From NCBI RefSeq assembly GCF_000316515.1, contig NC_019675.1:930001-994000 (forward strand): a stretch of 64,000 bases of DNA. The letters are read 5' to 3'. The notes beneath the pieces are model-generated. The model saw only the letters and a program-made list of their open reading frames with translations, searched no databases and was not told the DNA's origin. A program made the translations under genes and the position numbers. Below are positions 43,021 through 51,363 of the stretch, piece by piece (within the stretch, counting starts at the first letter, position 1; each line of letters begins with the position of its first letter). Source of the DNA: Cyanobium gracile PCC 6307. GTDB lineage: Bacteria > Cyanobacteriota > Cyanobacteriia > PCC-6307 > Cyanobiaceae.

Positions 43021-43918
43021 CCCCCCATGACGTCAGAAACTGCCCATAGACCGATGGGTCATCGATGGTGGCACCGCGCTGTGACACCAGGGCCGCGGCG
43101 AAATCCCCGGCACGGGCGAGGGTCTCGGCCCAAGGCCACTGCTGGCTGAGCCCCAGCAGCAGGACGGCGGCGAACCCATCCCCCGCACCCACGGTATCGA
43201 CGACAGGGACAGCGGCGGCGGCGGGGACGGAAACGATCTCACCGCCACGCCAGAGCAGGGCACCGAGGGCACCACGGGTGACCACCAGTGTCTCCAGCCG
43301 GTGGCGCTCGGCAAAAGGGTGCATGGAGGCGGCCAGGGCGTGCCGATCGTCCTCGGGAGACGCGTCCGGGGTCAGCAGGGCCAGCTCCGCGGCATTGAGC
43401 TTCACGTGGTGGGCCGCATCCACCAGAGGCAGAACCGTCTCGAGCGACCACCAGGGTGGGCGCAGGTTCACATCCAGGACGATCGACCCCTGATGGCGCG
43501 ACTTCAGGCTGGCCAGCGCCGCCGCCGACGGGGGATGGCGAACGGCCAGGGTGCCGTGATACAGAATCCCCGAGGCCGGGACCATGCCAGGCTTGGGCGG
43601 TTCGATGAAGTCGTAGGCGCAGCCCGAAACAATCTCATACGTGGGCTCGCCATTCACAAGGGTGACGCTCACCCGGCCGGTGGCATGGATCGGGTCAGTC
43701 TGCAGAGCGGAGCCATCCAGGCCCCAGTCCCCCATGGCGGAGCGGATCCGCTCGCCCCTGGCGTCCCTGCCGACCCGGCTGACGAGTCGGGGAGACTGGC
43801 CGAAACCCCTGAGGTGCCAGGCCACGTTGAAGGGGGCCCCGCCGAGGACCTCGGTGGCATCGGGGAAACAATCCAACAGGACTTCGCCGAAAACGGTGAT
43901 CGGACAGGGTGCCTGCAT
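43013..43918 (-). CDS. Fructokinase (PfkB family)
   Basis: 301 residues. PfkB signatures: FGEVLLDCFPDATEVLGGAP (substrate entry), GGAPFNVAWHLRGFG, and the ATP/catalytic loop DTVGAGDGFAAVLLLGL with its Asp base. It phosphorylates fructose, which the adjacent amylosucrase (or an invertase) releases. ATG 43918 follows the spp stop by 4 bp. Confidence 0.9.
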   Translation of the reverse strand: MQAPCPITVFGEVLLDCFPDATEVLGGAPFNVAWHLRGFGQSPRLVSRVGRDARGERIRSAMGDWGLDGSALQTDPIHATGRVSVTLVNGEPTYEIVSGCAYDFIEPPKPGMVPASGILYHGTLAVRHPPSAAALASLKSRHQGSIVLDVNLRPPWWSLETVLPLVDAAHHVKLNAAELALLTPDASPEDDRHALAASMHPFAERHRLETLVVTRGALGALLWRGGEIVSVPAAAAVPVVDTVGAGDGFAAVLLLGLSQQWPWAETLARAGDFAAALVSQRGATIDDPSVYGQFLTSWGGG

Positions 43919-43922
43919 CCGG

Positions 43923-44759
43923 TCACTCCAGCTCCCGGACGGCATCGGCATGAAAGTGGCCGATTCCTTCAAGAATGCCCGAACTGTAGTTGCCATTCAT
44001 CCCCAGGAACCCACCCCTGGCCAGATACAGACGATCCTGGGTGCCCATGCGCGCGGATTCCGCCACGGCCTGTGCCGCCACATCGGGGTGGGCATTGGCG
44101 ACCAGCACGGCTGGCAGCGAACTGGTCAGAACGGACAGGTCATTGCCACTGTCACCGGCAAAGATCGTCTGCTGATAGGACAATCCCTGCTCGCGCATCA
44201 GAAACTCGATCGCCCGAAGCTTGCCCGCCCGCTGGGGAAGGATATCCAGCAGGCCGATGGCGGCCGCTTCATCGACACTGTGGACAAGACAGACGGCGAC
44301 ATCGCGTTCCTGCAGGCGAGCCTGGATGTCCCGGGTCAGGCTAGGAAGATCGGCATCCAGTGGGACGAAAAAACTGAGCTTATGGGAGTTCTGCCTGCTT
44401 TCAGGCTGCAGGGTCAAACCGGACACTCCGGACAGCGCCATCGCCAGATCAGACCAACCAGATCTTTGCCAGTCCGGCGAGATGTGCCTGAACCACACCT
44501 CCAGAGGGGACCAGCCATCGGTCTGCCTGGCGTAGATGGAACTGCCCACATCGCCGATGATCCAATCAGGTTCAGGGAGTCCATAGTCGAGGATCGCCTC
44601 CTCCACCAAAGCCAGATGTCGGCCACTGACGTAGGCCAAACGCGTCTGCGGCCGCGAGACCAGCTGGGCGAAGGCCGGCCGGGCACCCACCGATTCGGTG
44701 GCATCGCCGTTGGGCAGCAGGGTCCGGTCCAGGTCCGTGCAGATCAGGAGAGGTGGCAT
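43923..44759 (-). CDS. spp: Sucrose-phosphate phosphatase
   Basis: 278 residues (292 if the ATG at 44801 is used, which would overlap spsA by 17 bp). HAD-IIB fold with an intact catalytic motif TDLDRTLL (nucleophile and acid Asp) and GDSGNDLSVL. The substrate cap has YVSGRHLALVEEAI and GDVGSSIY. It dephosphorylates sucrose-6-phosphate from SpsA to sucrose. Contrast with the SPP-like tail of SpsA, whose nucleophile is missing. Confidence 0.92.
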   Translation of the reverse strand: MPPLLICTDLDRTLLPNGDATESVGARPAFAQLVSRPQTRLAYVSGRHLALVEEAILDYGLPEPDWIIGDVGSSIYARQTDGWSPLEVWFRHISPDWQRSGWSDLAMALSGVSGLTLQPESRQNSHKLSFFVPLDADLPSLTRDIQARLQERDVAVCLVHSVDEAAAIGLLDILPQRAGKLRAIEFLMREQGLSYQQTIFAGDSGNDLSVLTSSLPAVLVANAHPDVAAQAVAESARMGTQDRLYLARGGFLGMNGNYSSGILEGIGHFHADAVRELE

Positions 44760-44784
44760 CAACGGGTGGCGACGAGCTGCGACA

Positions 44785-46926
44785 TCAGCGGAAAAATCCA
44801 TAGTGATCGATCGCCTCAAGAATGCCGGCTGCATGCGATCCCTCGGAAAAGTACACCCGCTCGGTGTCGTTGAGCTGGTCGAGCTCATCACGATGGGGAC
44901 TGTCCACGACCACGCCCAGCGTGTTGCCCCGGAGCATGTCCTCATCACCGCGGGAGCCTCCGTTCACCAGGACCTTCCCGAGGGGAATGTTCCACCGGTT
45001 GGCCACGTACCGAAGGGCCTGGCCCTTGGAAGCGCGGGCGGGAACGAAGTCGAGGAACTGCCCGAAGGAGAGACTGGTGTGGGCGGACAGTTCATGCTGA
45101 CGCACGAGCGTGAGTATCTCCTCGAGGGGAGGCGCCTGATGATCATCGTAGTAATAGGAAAGCTTGAAACGGCTCTGGTGCTCCTTCTCCTGCAGGGTCA
45201 GGCCAGGCAGGGAGTCCATGAGGCGATGCAGGACCTGGGGGGTCCACAGATGGTCGATGTGGTGGGTCCAGGCGATGTCCGTGGTCAGTTGGGGTGGGGT
45301 GTAGATCTCCGTGCCAAGGCTTGTGATCAGGACATCGGGCATCGGGATTGCATGCACCTTCAGGAGCTTGAGAACGGAGTTCAGCCGTCGTCCGGTCGCA
45401 ATGCCGAACAGGACCCTGCGGTGGTGTTCCCGGATCAGCTTCACAAACTGAGCAAGAGCCTCAGGATCGCCCAGCAGGGTGTTGTCGATGGCCGTGAAGA
45501 TCGCGCGAGTGCGGGTCTGGACCGCCGGGGCCTTCGAAAGAGGAGCCGGACGCGCCTTGGCGCGAGTCTGGAGGACGAGATTTGCCAGCCGTTCGAGATA
45601 GTTACTGGCATGGGCTTCCCACGAATAAAACTTGGCGACATTCACCAATCCATTGCGGGAGAACGTGGACCATAACTCCCCATCCTCAAGAATCTTCAGC
45701 AGCGCTCTGGTGATGGAGGTCTCGTCAAGGGGATCAATCAGCAGGCCGTTTCTGCAGTTCCCGATGATGTCGACGGGCCCGCCGACCTCCGTGGCCACAA
45801 GAGGCAGTCCGCTGGCCGCCGCTTCCAGAAGCGTGAGCCCGAAGGGTTCGGTGAGGGCCGGGTTGACAAACACACCCTTCGAGGAGGCAGCCAACCGATA
45901 GATGTCGGCCACATCGCTGGGGGAATGGTGCTTGGGCAGGGCCACCAGACCACTGAGCTCATGGCAGTCCATGACCAAAAGCAACTCCGTGAGGACGTTC
46001 TGGGCGCCTTCCTGGAGTTCACGGATGTCATTGCGATTGCCGGCAATGATGACAAGGTTTGCGAGCTCCCTGAGGCGTTCCGATGTCCCATAGGCTTCCA
46101 GAAGAGAAACGATGTTCTTGCGTTTATCTGGTCTTGAGAGAGCCAGAATCATGGGTTTATCGGGTTCCCGGAGATACTTGCCAAGGGTGCTGGCAAAGGC
46201 GACAGGGCCATTTCCGGGGTCGGGGGGATGGAACTGATTCAGATCGGTTCCCGGAGGAATGACCGACATTTTCTCCGGGGTGTAGCAATCGTAGAGCTCA
46301 TATTGGTCTTCAATCTCATTATGCGTACTTGTGATCACAAGGTTGGCACTGTTCAGCACATCCTCTTCGGCACTGATCCGTTCAGCCATTCGGTAGCGCT
46401 GTTGAATCTCTTCCACCGGCAATCCCAGGGCCAGAAGCCTCCGCAGCTTGTCCCGACCCAGGGAGTGGCCCGTGTGCACGAGGGGGAGGCCGGTGAGGTG
46501 GGAGAGGCGGACGCCGACATAGCCTGCATCGGCATAATGGCTGTGCAGCACATCGGGTCGACGCGGCTGGCGACGGAGCCAGGAATGAAGCTCATCGGTG
46601 AAGGCATCGAGATGGCCCCAGAGCTCTTCCTTGGGGAGGTAGAGATCCGGTCCGGCAGCGATGCGAATGATGCGAGCCTTGCTGTCAAGAGGCTCAACGG
46701 GCCTGGCGTAATCCGCTGAGACCTCGGGATCCCGGATGCTTCGAGTGACCAGATCCACATGGGCAACGCCTGATTGACGGGCCAGGGCCCTGGTGAGCTC
46801 CACCACGTATTTCGTCTGCCCTCCGGTATCGGCGTCACGGCCCAATTCCAGATTCTCCCCCCGGATCAGGCCATGGATGCTGATCATCAGGATGTAAAGA
46901 GAACGGTCGCGAATATCCATCGGCAT
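44785..46926 (-). CDS. spsA: Sucrose-phosphate synthase, two-domain form
   Basis: 713 residues. GT-B glycosyltransferase up to about residue 460: MISIHGLIRGENLELGRDAD (UDP-glucose/F6P entry), HSHYADAGYVGVRLS, LSRPDKRKNI, and FVNPALTEPFGLTLLEAAAS. A C-terminal SPP-like HAD domain follows, but its first motif reads FTAIDNTLLGD: the nucleophile Asp is Ala, while the second Asp is kept. Phosphatase activity is therefore unlikely and the separate spp supplies it. ATG 46926 precedes the conserved DIRDRSLYILM. Sucrose is a compatible solute, so salt control is expected. Confidence 0.94.
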   Translation of the reverse strand: MPMDIRDRSLYILMISIHGLIRGENLELGRDADTGGQTKYVVELTRALARQSGVAHVDLVTRSIRDPEVSADYARPVEPLDSKARIIRIAAGPDLYLPKEELWGHLDAFTDELHSWLRRQPRRPDVLHSHYADAGYVGVRLSHLTGLPLVHTGHSLGRDKLRRLLALGLPVEEIQQRYRMAERISAEEDVLNSANLVITSTHNEIEDQYELYDCYTPEKMSVIPPGTDLNQFHPPDPGNGPVAFASTLGKYLREPDKPMILALSRPDKRKNIVSLLEAYGTSERLRELANLVIIAGNRNDIRELQEGAQNVLTELLLVMDCHELSGLVALPKHHSPSDVADIYRLAASSKGVFVNPALTEPFGLTLLEAAASGLPLVATEVGGPVDIIGNCRNGLLIDPLDETSITRALLKILEDGELWSTFSRNGLVNVAKFYSWEAHASNYLERLANLVLQTRAKARPAPLSKAPAVQTRTRAIFTAIDNTLLGDPEALAQFVKLIREHHRRVLFGIATGRRLNSVLKLLKVHAIPMPDVLITSLGTEIYTPPQLTTDIAWTHHIDHLWTPQVLHRLMDSLPGLTLQEKEHQSRFKLSYYYDDHQAPPLEEILTLVRQHELSAHTSLSFGQFLDFVPARASKGQALRYVANRWNIPLGKVLVNGGSRGDEDMLRGNTLGVVVDSPHRDELDQLNDTERVYFSEGSHAAGILEAIDHYGFFR

Positions 46927-46956
46927 CGTTTCGGCGTCGGACAAGCCTGGGAGCAC

Positions 46957-47262
46957 GTCAAGGAAGCCGCCCGACCCGTGCCGTGCGAGACAGCCAGGGC
47001 TGGGCAGTGGTGACTCGAGCGTTAGACGCGCTGATCGGTGGAGATAGCGATTCTACCGCAAATCGATGGCGGCAAACCTTCCGAATGGGTGAGGCAATCG
47101 TTGCACGTACCTGTAACGAAATGCCATCGAAACGCACGCGATCAAAAGGACACCAACCAAAAGCGCAGGTTCCGTGGCCGCCGAGTCGACCCCGCGGTTG
47201 TCGCCTGCCTGGGTTGAACCTCCTCCCGGCCACCGATCGGGCCGTGGGCCTGACGCACGGGC
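46957..47262. other. Non-coding gap upstream of the sucrose cluster
   Basis: About 300 bp between spsA (minus) and the Hlip gene (minus). It should contain the spsA promoter; the less GC-rich stretch at 47040-47160 is the likely place. No terminator or known RNA could be identified with confidence. Confidence 0.3.
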
Positions 47263-47553
47263 TCAGCCCAGCAGCCAGCGCAGCATCAGGCCCAGTTGAC
47301 CGACAATCCCCCTGCCGGTGAACGCCTCGCCGATCAGAGCCGCCAGGAAACCGATCATCGCCACCCGCCCGTTGAGTCGCTCGACCCCGGCCAGGGCGGA
47401 CCGATTCCAGGGGCGGGAGGTGGTGAGGCCCTCCCCGAACCGCTCCAGGGGCTCGTACAGAAACGGCTGCCCGCCCGCGACCCTGGCGACCAGATCCGTG
47501 TCGCCCAGATCCGTTCCGGGTTCCTGCCTGCTGCCTTCGTCCACGGATTCCAC
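47263..47553 (-). CDS. High-light-inducible chlorophyll a/b-binding protein (Hlip)
   Basis: 96 residues. The single chlorophyll-binding helix reads GVERLNGRVAMIGFLAALIG followed by EAFTGRGIVGQLG; the Glu and Asn-Arg pair bind chlorophyll. The N-terminal ~50 residues are longer than in minimal Hlips and include a PFLYEPLERFGEGLTTSRPW lead. It protects photosystem II and chlorophyll synthesis under excess light, in the thylakoid membrane. Confidence 0.92.
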   Translation of the reverse strand: MESVDEGSRQEPGTDLGDTDLVARVAGGQPFLYEPLERFGEGLTTSRPWNRSALAGVERLNGRVAMIGFLAALIGEAFTGRGIVGQLGLMLRWLLG

Positions 47554-47642
47554 CTCTGGGTGGGCCCAGCCTATGGGGCTCCCGCAGACCGCTGCCGCGC
47601 CAGAGCGATCCAGCTACAGTACAGGTGTACCAGAGGTCTGCC

Positions 47643-47942
47643 ATGGCACCCGGCCAGATCGATCCTGCGGTGGCCCCGCTGCGGCGGGCCAACCCCCAGC
47701 GCTTCCGGGAGGCTCGGGCCGGGCACTTGGCCGTCGTCGCCATGGCCGGCAGGCCGTGGTTCATCGGCCGGATCTGCGAGCTCAGCGGCCCTACGGCGGC
47801 GGATTTCGCCCGGGTGCTCAACATCGACACCGGCGACATCGAGAGAATCCCGGCACCCTGGATCGTCGAACTCATGGGTGACGACGGACTTCTGAACGAC
47901 CGCTATCCTCGCCAGCGGATGCTCAGTTCTCGAGCAGATTGA
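47643..47942 (+). CDS. Conserved-type cyanobacterial hypothetical protein
   Basis: 99 residues. RVxRxxFIGRICELSGPTxxD-like layout (MAGRPWFIGRICELSGPTAA, then FARVLNIDTGDIERIPAPWI), which recalls short DUF-type proteins of picocyanobacteria, possibly an SH3-like barrel. The last 20 bp overlap the convergent oxygenase gene. Confidence 0.65.
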   Translation: MAPGQIDPAVAPLRRANPQRFREARAGHLAVVAMAGRPWFIGRICELSGPTAADFARVLNIDTGDIERIPAPWIVELMGDDGLLNDRYPRQRMLSSRAD

Positions 47943-48879
47943 TGCGGTACAGCACCTCCTCGAGGGCATCTGCAGCGGAGATGGCGCTGTAACGCTGCGG
48001 CTGATCCGGGCCGCAGCAGGAGGGCACAGGCGCCAGGACCGTCCAGGGCCGGGCATGGCAGAACTGCACGACGCTGTGGCGCTCGCCGGTAGCCCCCGGC
48101 GGCGCCACCACCCGATGCCAGCCGGTGGGGATGCGGCCGTTGGAAAGACGCTCCAGCATCAGCCCCGTGTTGATGATCACCCGCCCCTCCGGCGGGGCGG
48201 CCTCCACCCATTCCCCGGCCACGCGCACCTGCAGCCCCGGCCCGGTGGCCCTCGGCAGGGCGGTGATCAGATTGATGTCCCCATGGGCCGCCGCCCACAC
48301 GTGGCCCTGCGCCGGAGACTGGGCCATGGGGGGATAGCGCAGGGCCCGGGTGAGGGTGGGGGCCTCACGCACCATCTCCTCGAAGAAGCCCTCGGCGCAG
48401 CCCATGCCCACGGCGATCACCCGCAGAAAGCGGCGCTGGAGATCGGCGATCGCCCGGTGGAACTCCCCCAGCACGGCGGTGATGCCGGGAACGGCCGCCT
48501 CCGGCAGGACCTGCTCGGGGTAGAACGACGGGAAGCGGAGCCGCAGGGGATGCCCGGGCGGCAGCGGCTCCGACCAGTTCAGCATCTCCTTCCAGTCCGG
48601 ATGATCGCTGCCCGCGGCCGTCTCCACCAGCACCTCCGTGTATCCCGTCTGGCCGCTGGAGCCGGGCGCCCGGAAGCGCCGCTTGGTGTCGGCCTCGAGG
48701 GCGAAGAACCGCTGCAGGAGCGCGTAGGCGGTGTCCAGCAGGTCGACGGGCAGGTCGCTGCTGGTGTAGACGAAGCCGCTGGCCAGGCTGCGCCTCACCC
48801 CATCGACCACGGCGTCGCGGGCCCTGCCGTCGCCCCGCTCGAAGGCCAGCAGATCCACATCGAGAATCGCCTCGTGCAT
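47923..48879 (-). CDS. 2-oxoglutarate/Fe(II) oxygenase, isopenicillin N synthase family
   Basis: 318 residues. The double-stranded beta-helix has the facial triad AAHGDINLITAL (His, Asp) and GWHRVVAP (His), plus the 2-oxoglutarate pair ERHSVVQF (Arg, Ser). The N-terminus follows the isopenicillin-N-synthase-like plan (LASGFVYTSSDLP, LLQRFFALEADTKRRF). It hydroxylates or oxidises an unknown substrate; plant-hormone and alkaloid oxygenases are relatives. It is followed by the prohibitin-like gene's stop on its upstream side with a 12-bp gap. Confidence 0.85.
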   Translation of the reverse strand: MHEAILDVDLLAFERGDGRARDAVVDGVRRSLASGFVYTSSDLPVDLLDTAYALLQRFFALEADTKRRFRAPGSSGQTGYTEVLVETAAGSDHPDWKEMLNWSEPLPPGHPLRLRFPSFYPEQVLPEAAVPGITAVLGEFHRAIADLQRRFLRVIAVGMGCAEGFFEEMVREAPTLTRALRYPPMAQSPAQGHVWAAAHGDINLITALPRATGPGLQVRVAGEWVEAAPPEGRVIINTGLMLERLSNGRIPTGWHRVVAPPGATGERHSVVQFCHARPWTVLAPVPSCCGPDQPQRYSAISAADALEEVLYRINLLEN

Positions 48880-48891
48880 TGGCTGTCCCGC

Positions 48892-49698
48892 TCAGCGGCG
48901 GCCGTTGACGATCACAGGGCTGCCGCTGCCCCCGGCGGCCCCCGGCAGGGCCGGCACCACCGAGGTCTGCCCGTCCCACTTATCGAGGAACAGCTTGTAG
49001 AGCACCTGGTCGTCGAGGCTGGAGTTGAGGGTCTGGTAGCGCTTGGCCTCCTGCTCGGCGATCAGCACCTCCGTCTGGGCCCGCAGCAGCTGCTGCTCGG
49101 CGATCTGCTTCTGCTCGATGGCGGCGCGGTACTCCTCAGCGATCTGCAGCCCCGTCAGATCCAGACCCTGCACGGTCACGTAGTCGAACTTGCGCAGCTC
49201 CTCGGCCACCTTCTCCTGCACCAGTTCGGAGATGGAGTTCCACTCGGTCGCGATTGTCACCAGTTCGTACTGGGAAAACACCGACTTGAGGGCCTTCAGC
49301 AGGGAGGGCTGGATCACCCGCGGATAGATCTGCTGGTCGTCGGTGGCGATCGTTTCGTAGATGCGGCCCGCCTCGGCGGGTTTCATGGCGTACTTCACCG
49401 TGGCCGTGGCCTGGATCACCTGCAGGTCCTTGGTAAGGGTGGAGAACTGCTCCGGCCGCACCTGGGTGCGGACATCGAAGAGCGAGGTGTTCTGGGCCAG
49501 GGGGATCTTGAGGTTGGCCCCCGGCTGCCGCGGCGCGCCGGTGACCTTGCCGAGGGTGGTCACCACAGCCACGCTGCCCGCCGGCACGATGAACACCGTC
49601 TGGGTGAGCAGCACCAAGCCCCCCAGCACGGCGGCGAAGACCAGCTGCCAGAGGCCGCCGAAGCCATTGTCGGCACCGGAGCGCATGGGGGATTGCAT
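48892..49698 (-). CDS. Prohibitin/SPFH-family membrane protein
   Basis: 268 residues from ATG 49698. One N-terminal membrane helix (LVFAAVLGGLVLLTQTVFIV) followed by an SPFH/band-7 domain (VPAGSVAVVTTLGKVTGAPR, FSTLTKDLQVIQATATVKYA) and a long coiled coil (EYRAAIEQKQIAEQQLLRAQ, EVLIAEQEAK). It forms large ring assemblies on the membrane. It is probably co-transcribed with the downstream oxygenase. Confidence 0.9.
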   Translation of the reverse strand: MQSPMRSGADNGFGGLWQLVFAAVLGGLVLLTQTVFIVPAGSVAVVTTLGKVTGAPRQPGANLKIPLAQNTSLFDVRTQVRPEQFSTLTKDLQVIQATATVKYAMKPAEAGRIYETIATDDQQIYPRVIQPSLLKALKSVFSQYELVTIATEWNSISELVQEKVAEELRKFDYVTVQGLDLTGLQIAEEYRAAIEQKQIAEQQLLRAQTEVLIAEQEAKRYQTLNSSLDDQVLYKLFLDKWDGQTSVVPALPGAAGGSGSPVIVNGRR

Positions 49699-49793
49699 CG
49701 AAGACCTGGGCACCTGGGGAAGCGACGACCCTAGGCAGCGCCGCAGACCGGGGGCCGCCATGGTGGGTACGCCAGGGGTGCGGTGGGGGGCTG

Positions 49794-50738
49794 GTGCTGC
49801 GGTTCCTGCTCGAACTGGTCCCGCCCCTGGGTGTCGGCCTGCTGCTGGGGATGCGGTTCCACGGACTGCCCGGACGGCTCGCCCCGCCGCTGATCACCTG
49901 GGGCATCCCCATCAGCCTGGTGGCCCTGCTGCTGCGGTCGGGCTTCCAGGTCGAGCTGCTCACGGCGGCCCTGATGGCGGCGGCCGCCTCGGGCCTGGGC
50001 CTGGTGCTGCTGCGCCTGCCGGCCCTGGGCCGGTGCATCCCTGAGGGCAGCCTGCAACTGGGCTGCGTCGTGGGTAACACCGCCTACTGGGGGCTGCCCG
50101 TGGCCCTGGCCCTGCTTCCCGCCGAGGCCATCGGCTTCACGATCGCCTTCGATCTGATGGCCACGCTGATCACCTGGAGCCTCGGTCCGCTGCTGGTGGA
50201 CCGGCGCGCCAGCGGCGTGCGCCGCCAGCTGCAGGTGCTGGCCACCAGCCCGGCCATGCGGGGTCTGGCGCTGGCCGTGCTCCTGCACCTGACCCCCTGG
50301 AGCGCGGTACTGGCCCAGTGGCTGTGGTGGCCGGCCCGGCTGGTGGTGCTGGTGGCCCTGGCCCTGGTGGGGATGCGGCTGGGCCTGATGCTGCGGCGCC
50401 GCCCGGCGGGCACGGCCGGCCCCGCCGGGGGTTCGGCCCTGGTGGCGCCCCTGGTGGGCAAGCTGCTGGTGCTCCCGGCGGCCATGCTGCTGCTCGCCGT
50501 CCTGCTGGGGCTGCCCTCCCCCTTACGGGACGCGGTGGTGCTGCAGGCGGCGGCCCCCACGGCCCTCTCGGTGCTGCTGCTCACGGAAGCGGCCGGCACC
50601 GGGCAGCGGCCGTCCCCCGAAGCCGGGGGGCGGCAGGCGGTCGAGGCGGTGGCGACGCTGGTGCTCTGGAGCACCGCCCTGGCCCTGGTCTCGGTTCCGC
50701 TGTGGTGGTGGCTGCTGAGCGGTCCGCTGGGGAGCTAG
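49794..50738 (+). CDS. AEC-family (auxin-efflux-carrier-like) transporter
   Basis: 314 residues with eight to ten hydrophobic helices. The family arrangement is seen in VVGNTAYWGLPVALALLPAE (helix break) and in LQAAAPTALSVLLLTEAAGT near the end. AEC proteins export small organic acids or amino acids. The start is GTG 49794. It begins a plus-strand group with the rhomboid and CPBP protease genes. Confidence 0.82.
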   Translation: MLRFLLELVPPLGVGLLLGMRFHGLPGRLAPPLITWGIPISLVALLLRSGFQVELLTAALMAAAASGLGLVLLRLPALGRCIPEGSLQLGCVVGNTAYWGLPVALALLPAEAIGFTIAFDLMATLITWSLGPLLVDRRASGVRRQLQVLATSPAMRGLALAVLLHLTPWSAVLAQWLWWPARLVVLVALALVGMRLGLMLRRRPAGTAGPAGGSALVAPLVGKLLVLPAAMLLLAVLLGLPSPLRDAVVLQAAAPTALSVLLLTEAAGTGQRPSPEAGGRQAVEAVATLVLWSTALALVSVPLWWWLLSGPLGS

Positions 50739-50774
50739 GACAGGCCGACACGCACTGCCCGTTCGCCTGCGGCC

Positions 50775-51356
50775 ATGGCCGGTTCCCTTGCCCAGCGGCT
50801 CGACCGCAGCCTGTCCCGTCTCAAGGGCATGGCCGTGCTGCCGGTGCTGATCCTGGCGGTGCCCTGGGCCCAGGAGATCATCGACCAGATCTTCTTCGGA
50901 GGCCGCTGGAACCTGGCGATGGTGCCGGGGGGCCCTTTCCTCGGGGTGCTCACCGCCCCCTTCAGCCATGGAGGCTTCGGTCACCTGATCAGCAACAGCC
51001 TCTGGTTCCTGCCCCTGTCCTGGCTGGTGCTGGCCAAGAGCCGGGGCGACTACCTGGCGGTGTGGCTGGGGGTCTACGCCACGGCCATCCCGGTCTGGCT
51101 GTTCTGGCACCAGGCCAGCCACGGCCTTTCTGGCGTGATCTACGGACTGCTGGGCTACCTGCTGCTGATCGGCTGGCTGGAGCGCCGCCCCCTTTCGATT
51201 CTGTTGTCGCTCACCGCGCTGGTCGCCTACGGGGGGGCGCTGCCCAGCCTGCTGCCGTTCCTGAGTCCCCCGGGGGTGAGCTGGATCGGCCATGCCTCCG
51301 GTTTCGCCGGCGGCGTGCTCGCGGCCCTGGCGATCCACCGGGAAAGCGGCGGTTAG
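50775..51356 (+). CDS. Rhomboid-family intramembrane serine protease
   Basis: 193 residues with six membrane helices. The catalytic Ser is in HGLSGVIYGLLGYLLL (GxSG), and the His in SWIGHASGFAGG; the helix-2 motif HGGFGHLISNSLWFLPLSWL supplies the His and Asn of the oxyanion hole. It cleaves membrane protein segments. Lies 7 bp before the CPBP gene. Confidence 0.9.
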   Translation: MAGSLAQRLDRSLSRLKGMAVLPVLILAVPWAQEIIDQIFFGGRWNLAMVPGGPFLGVLTAPFSHGGFGHLISNSLWFLPLSWLVLAKSRGDYLAVWLGVYATAIPVWLFWHQASHGLSGVIYGLLGYLLLIGWLERRPLSILLSLTALVAYGGALPSLLPFLSPPGVSWIGHASGFAGGVLAALAIHRESGG

Positions 51357-51363
51357 GCCCCCG

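Noticed and set aside
41383-43149. Open frame of 588 codons opposite amylosucrase
   Set aside because: Shadow of the codon pattern; the minus strand shows all GH13 motifs.
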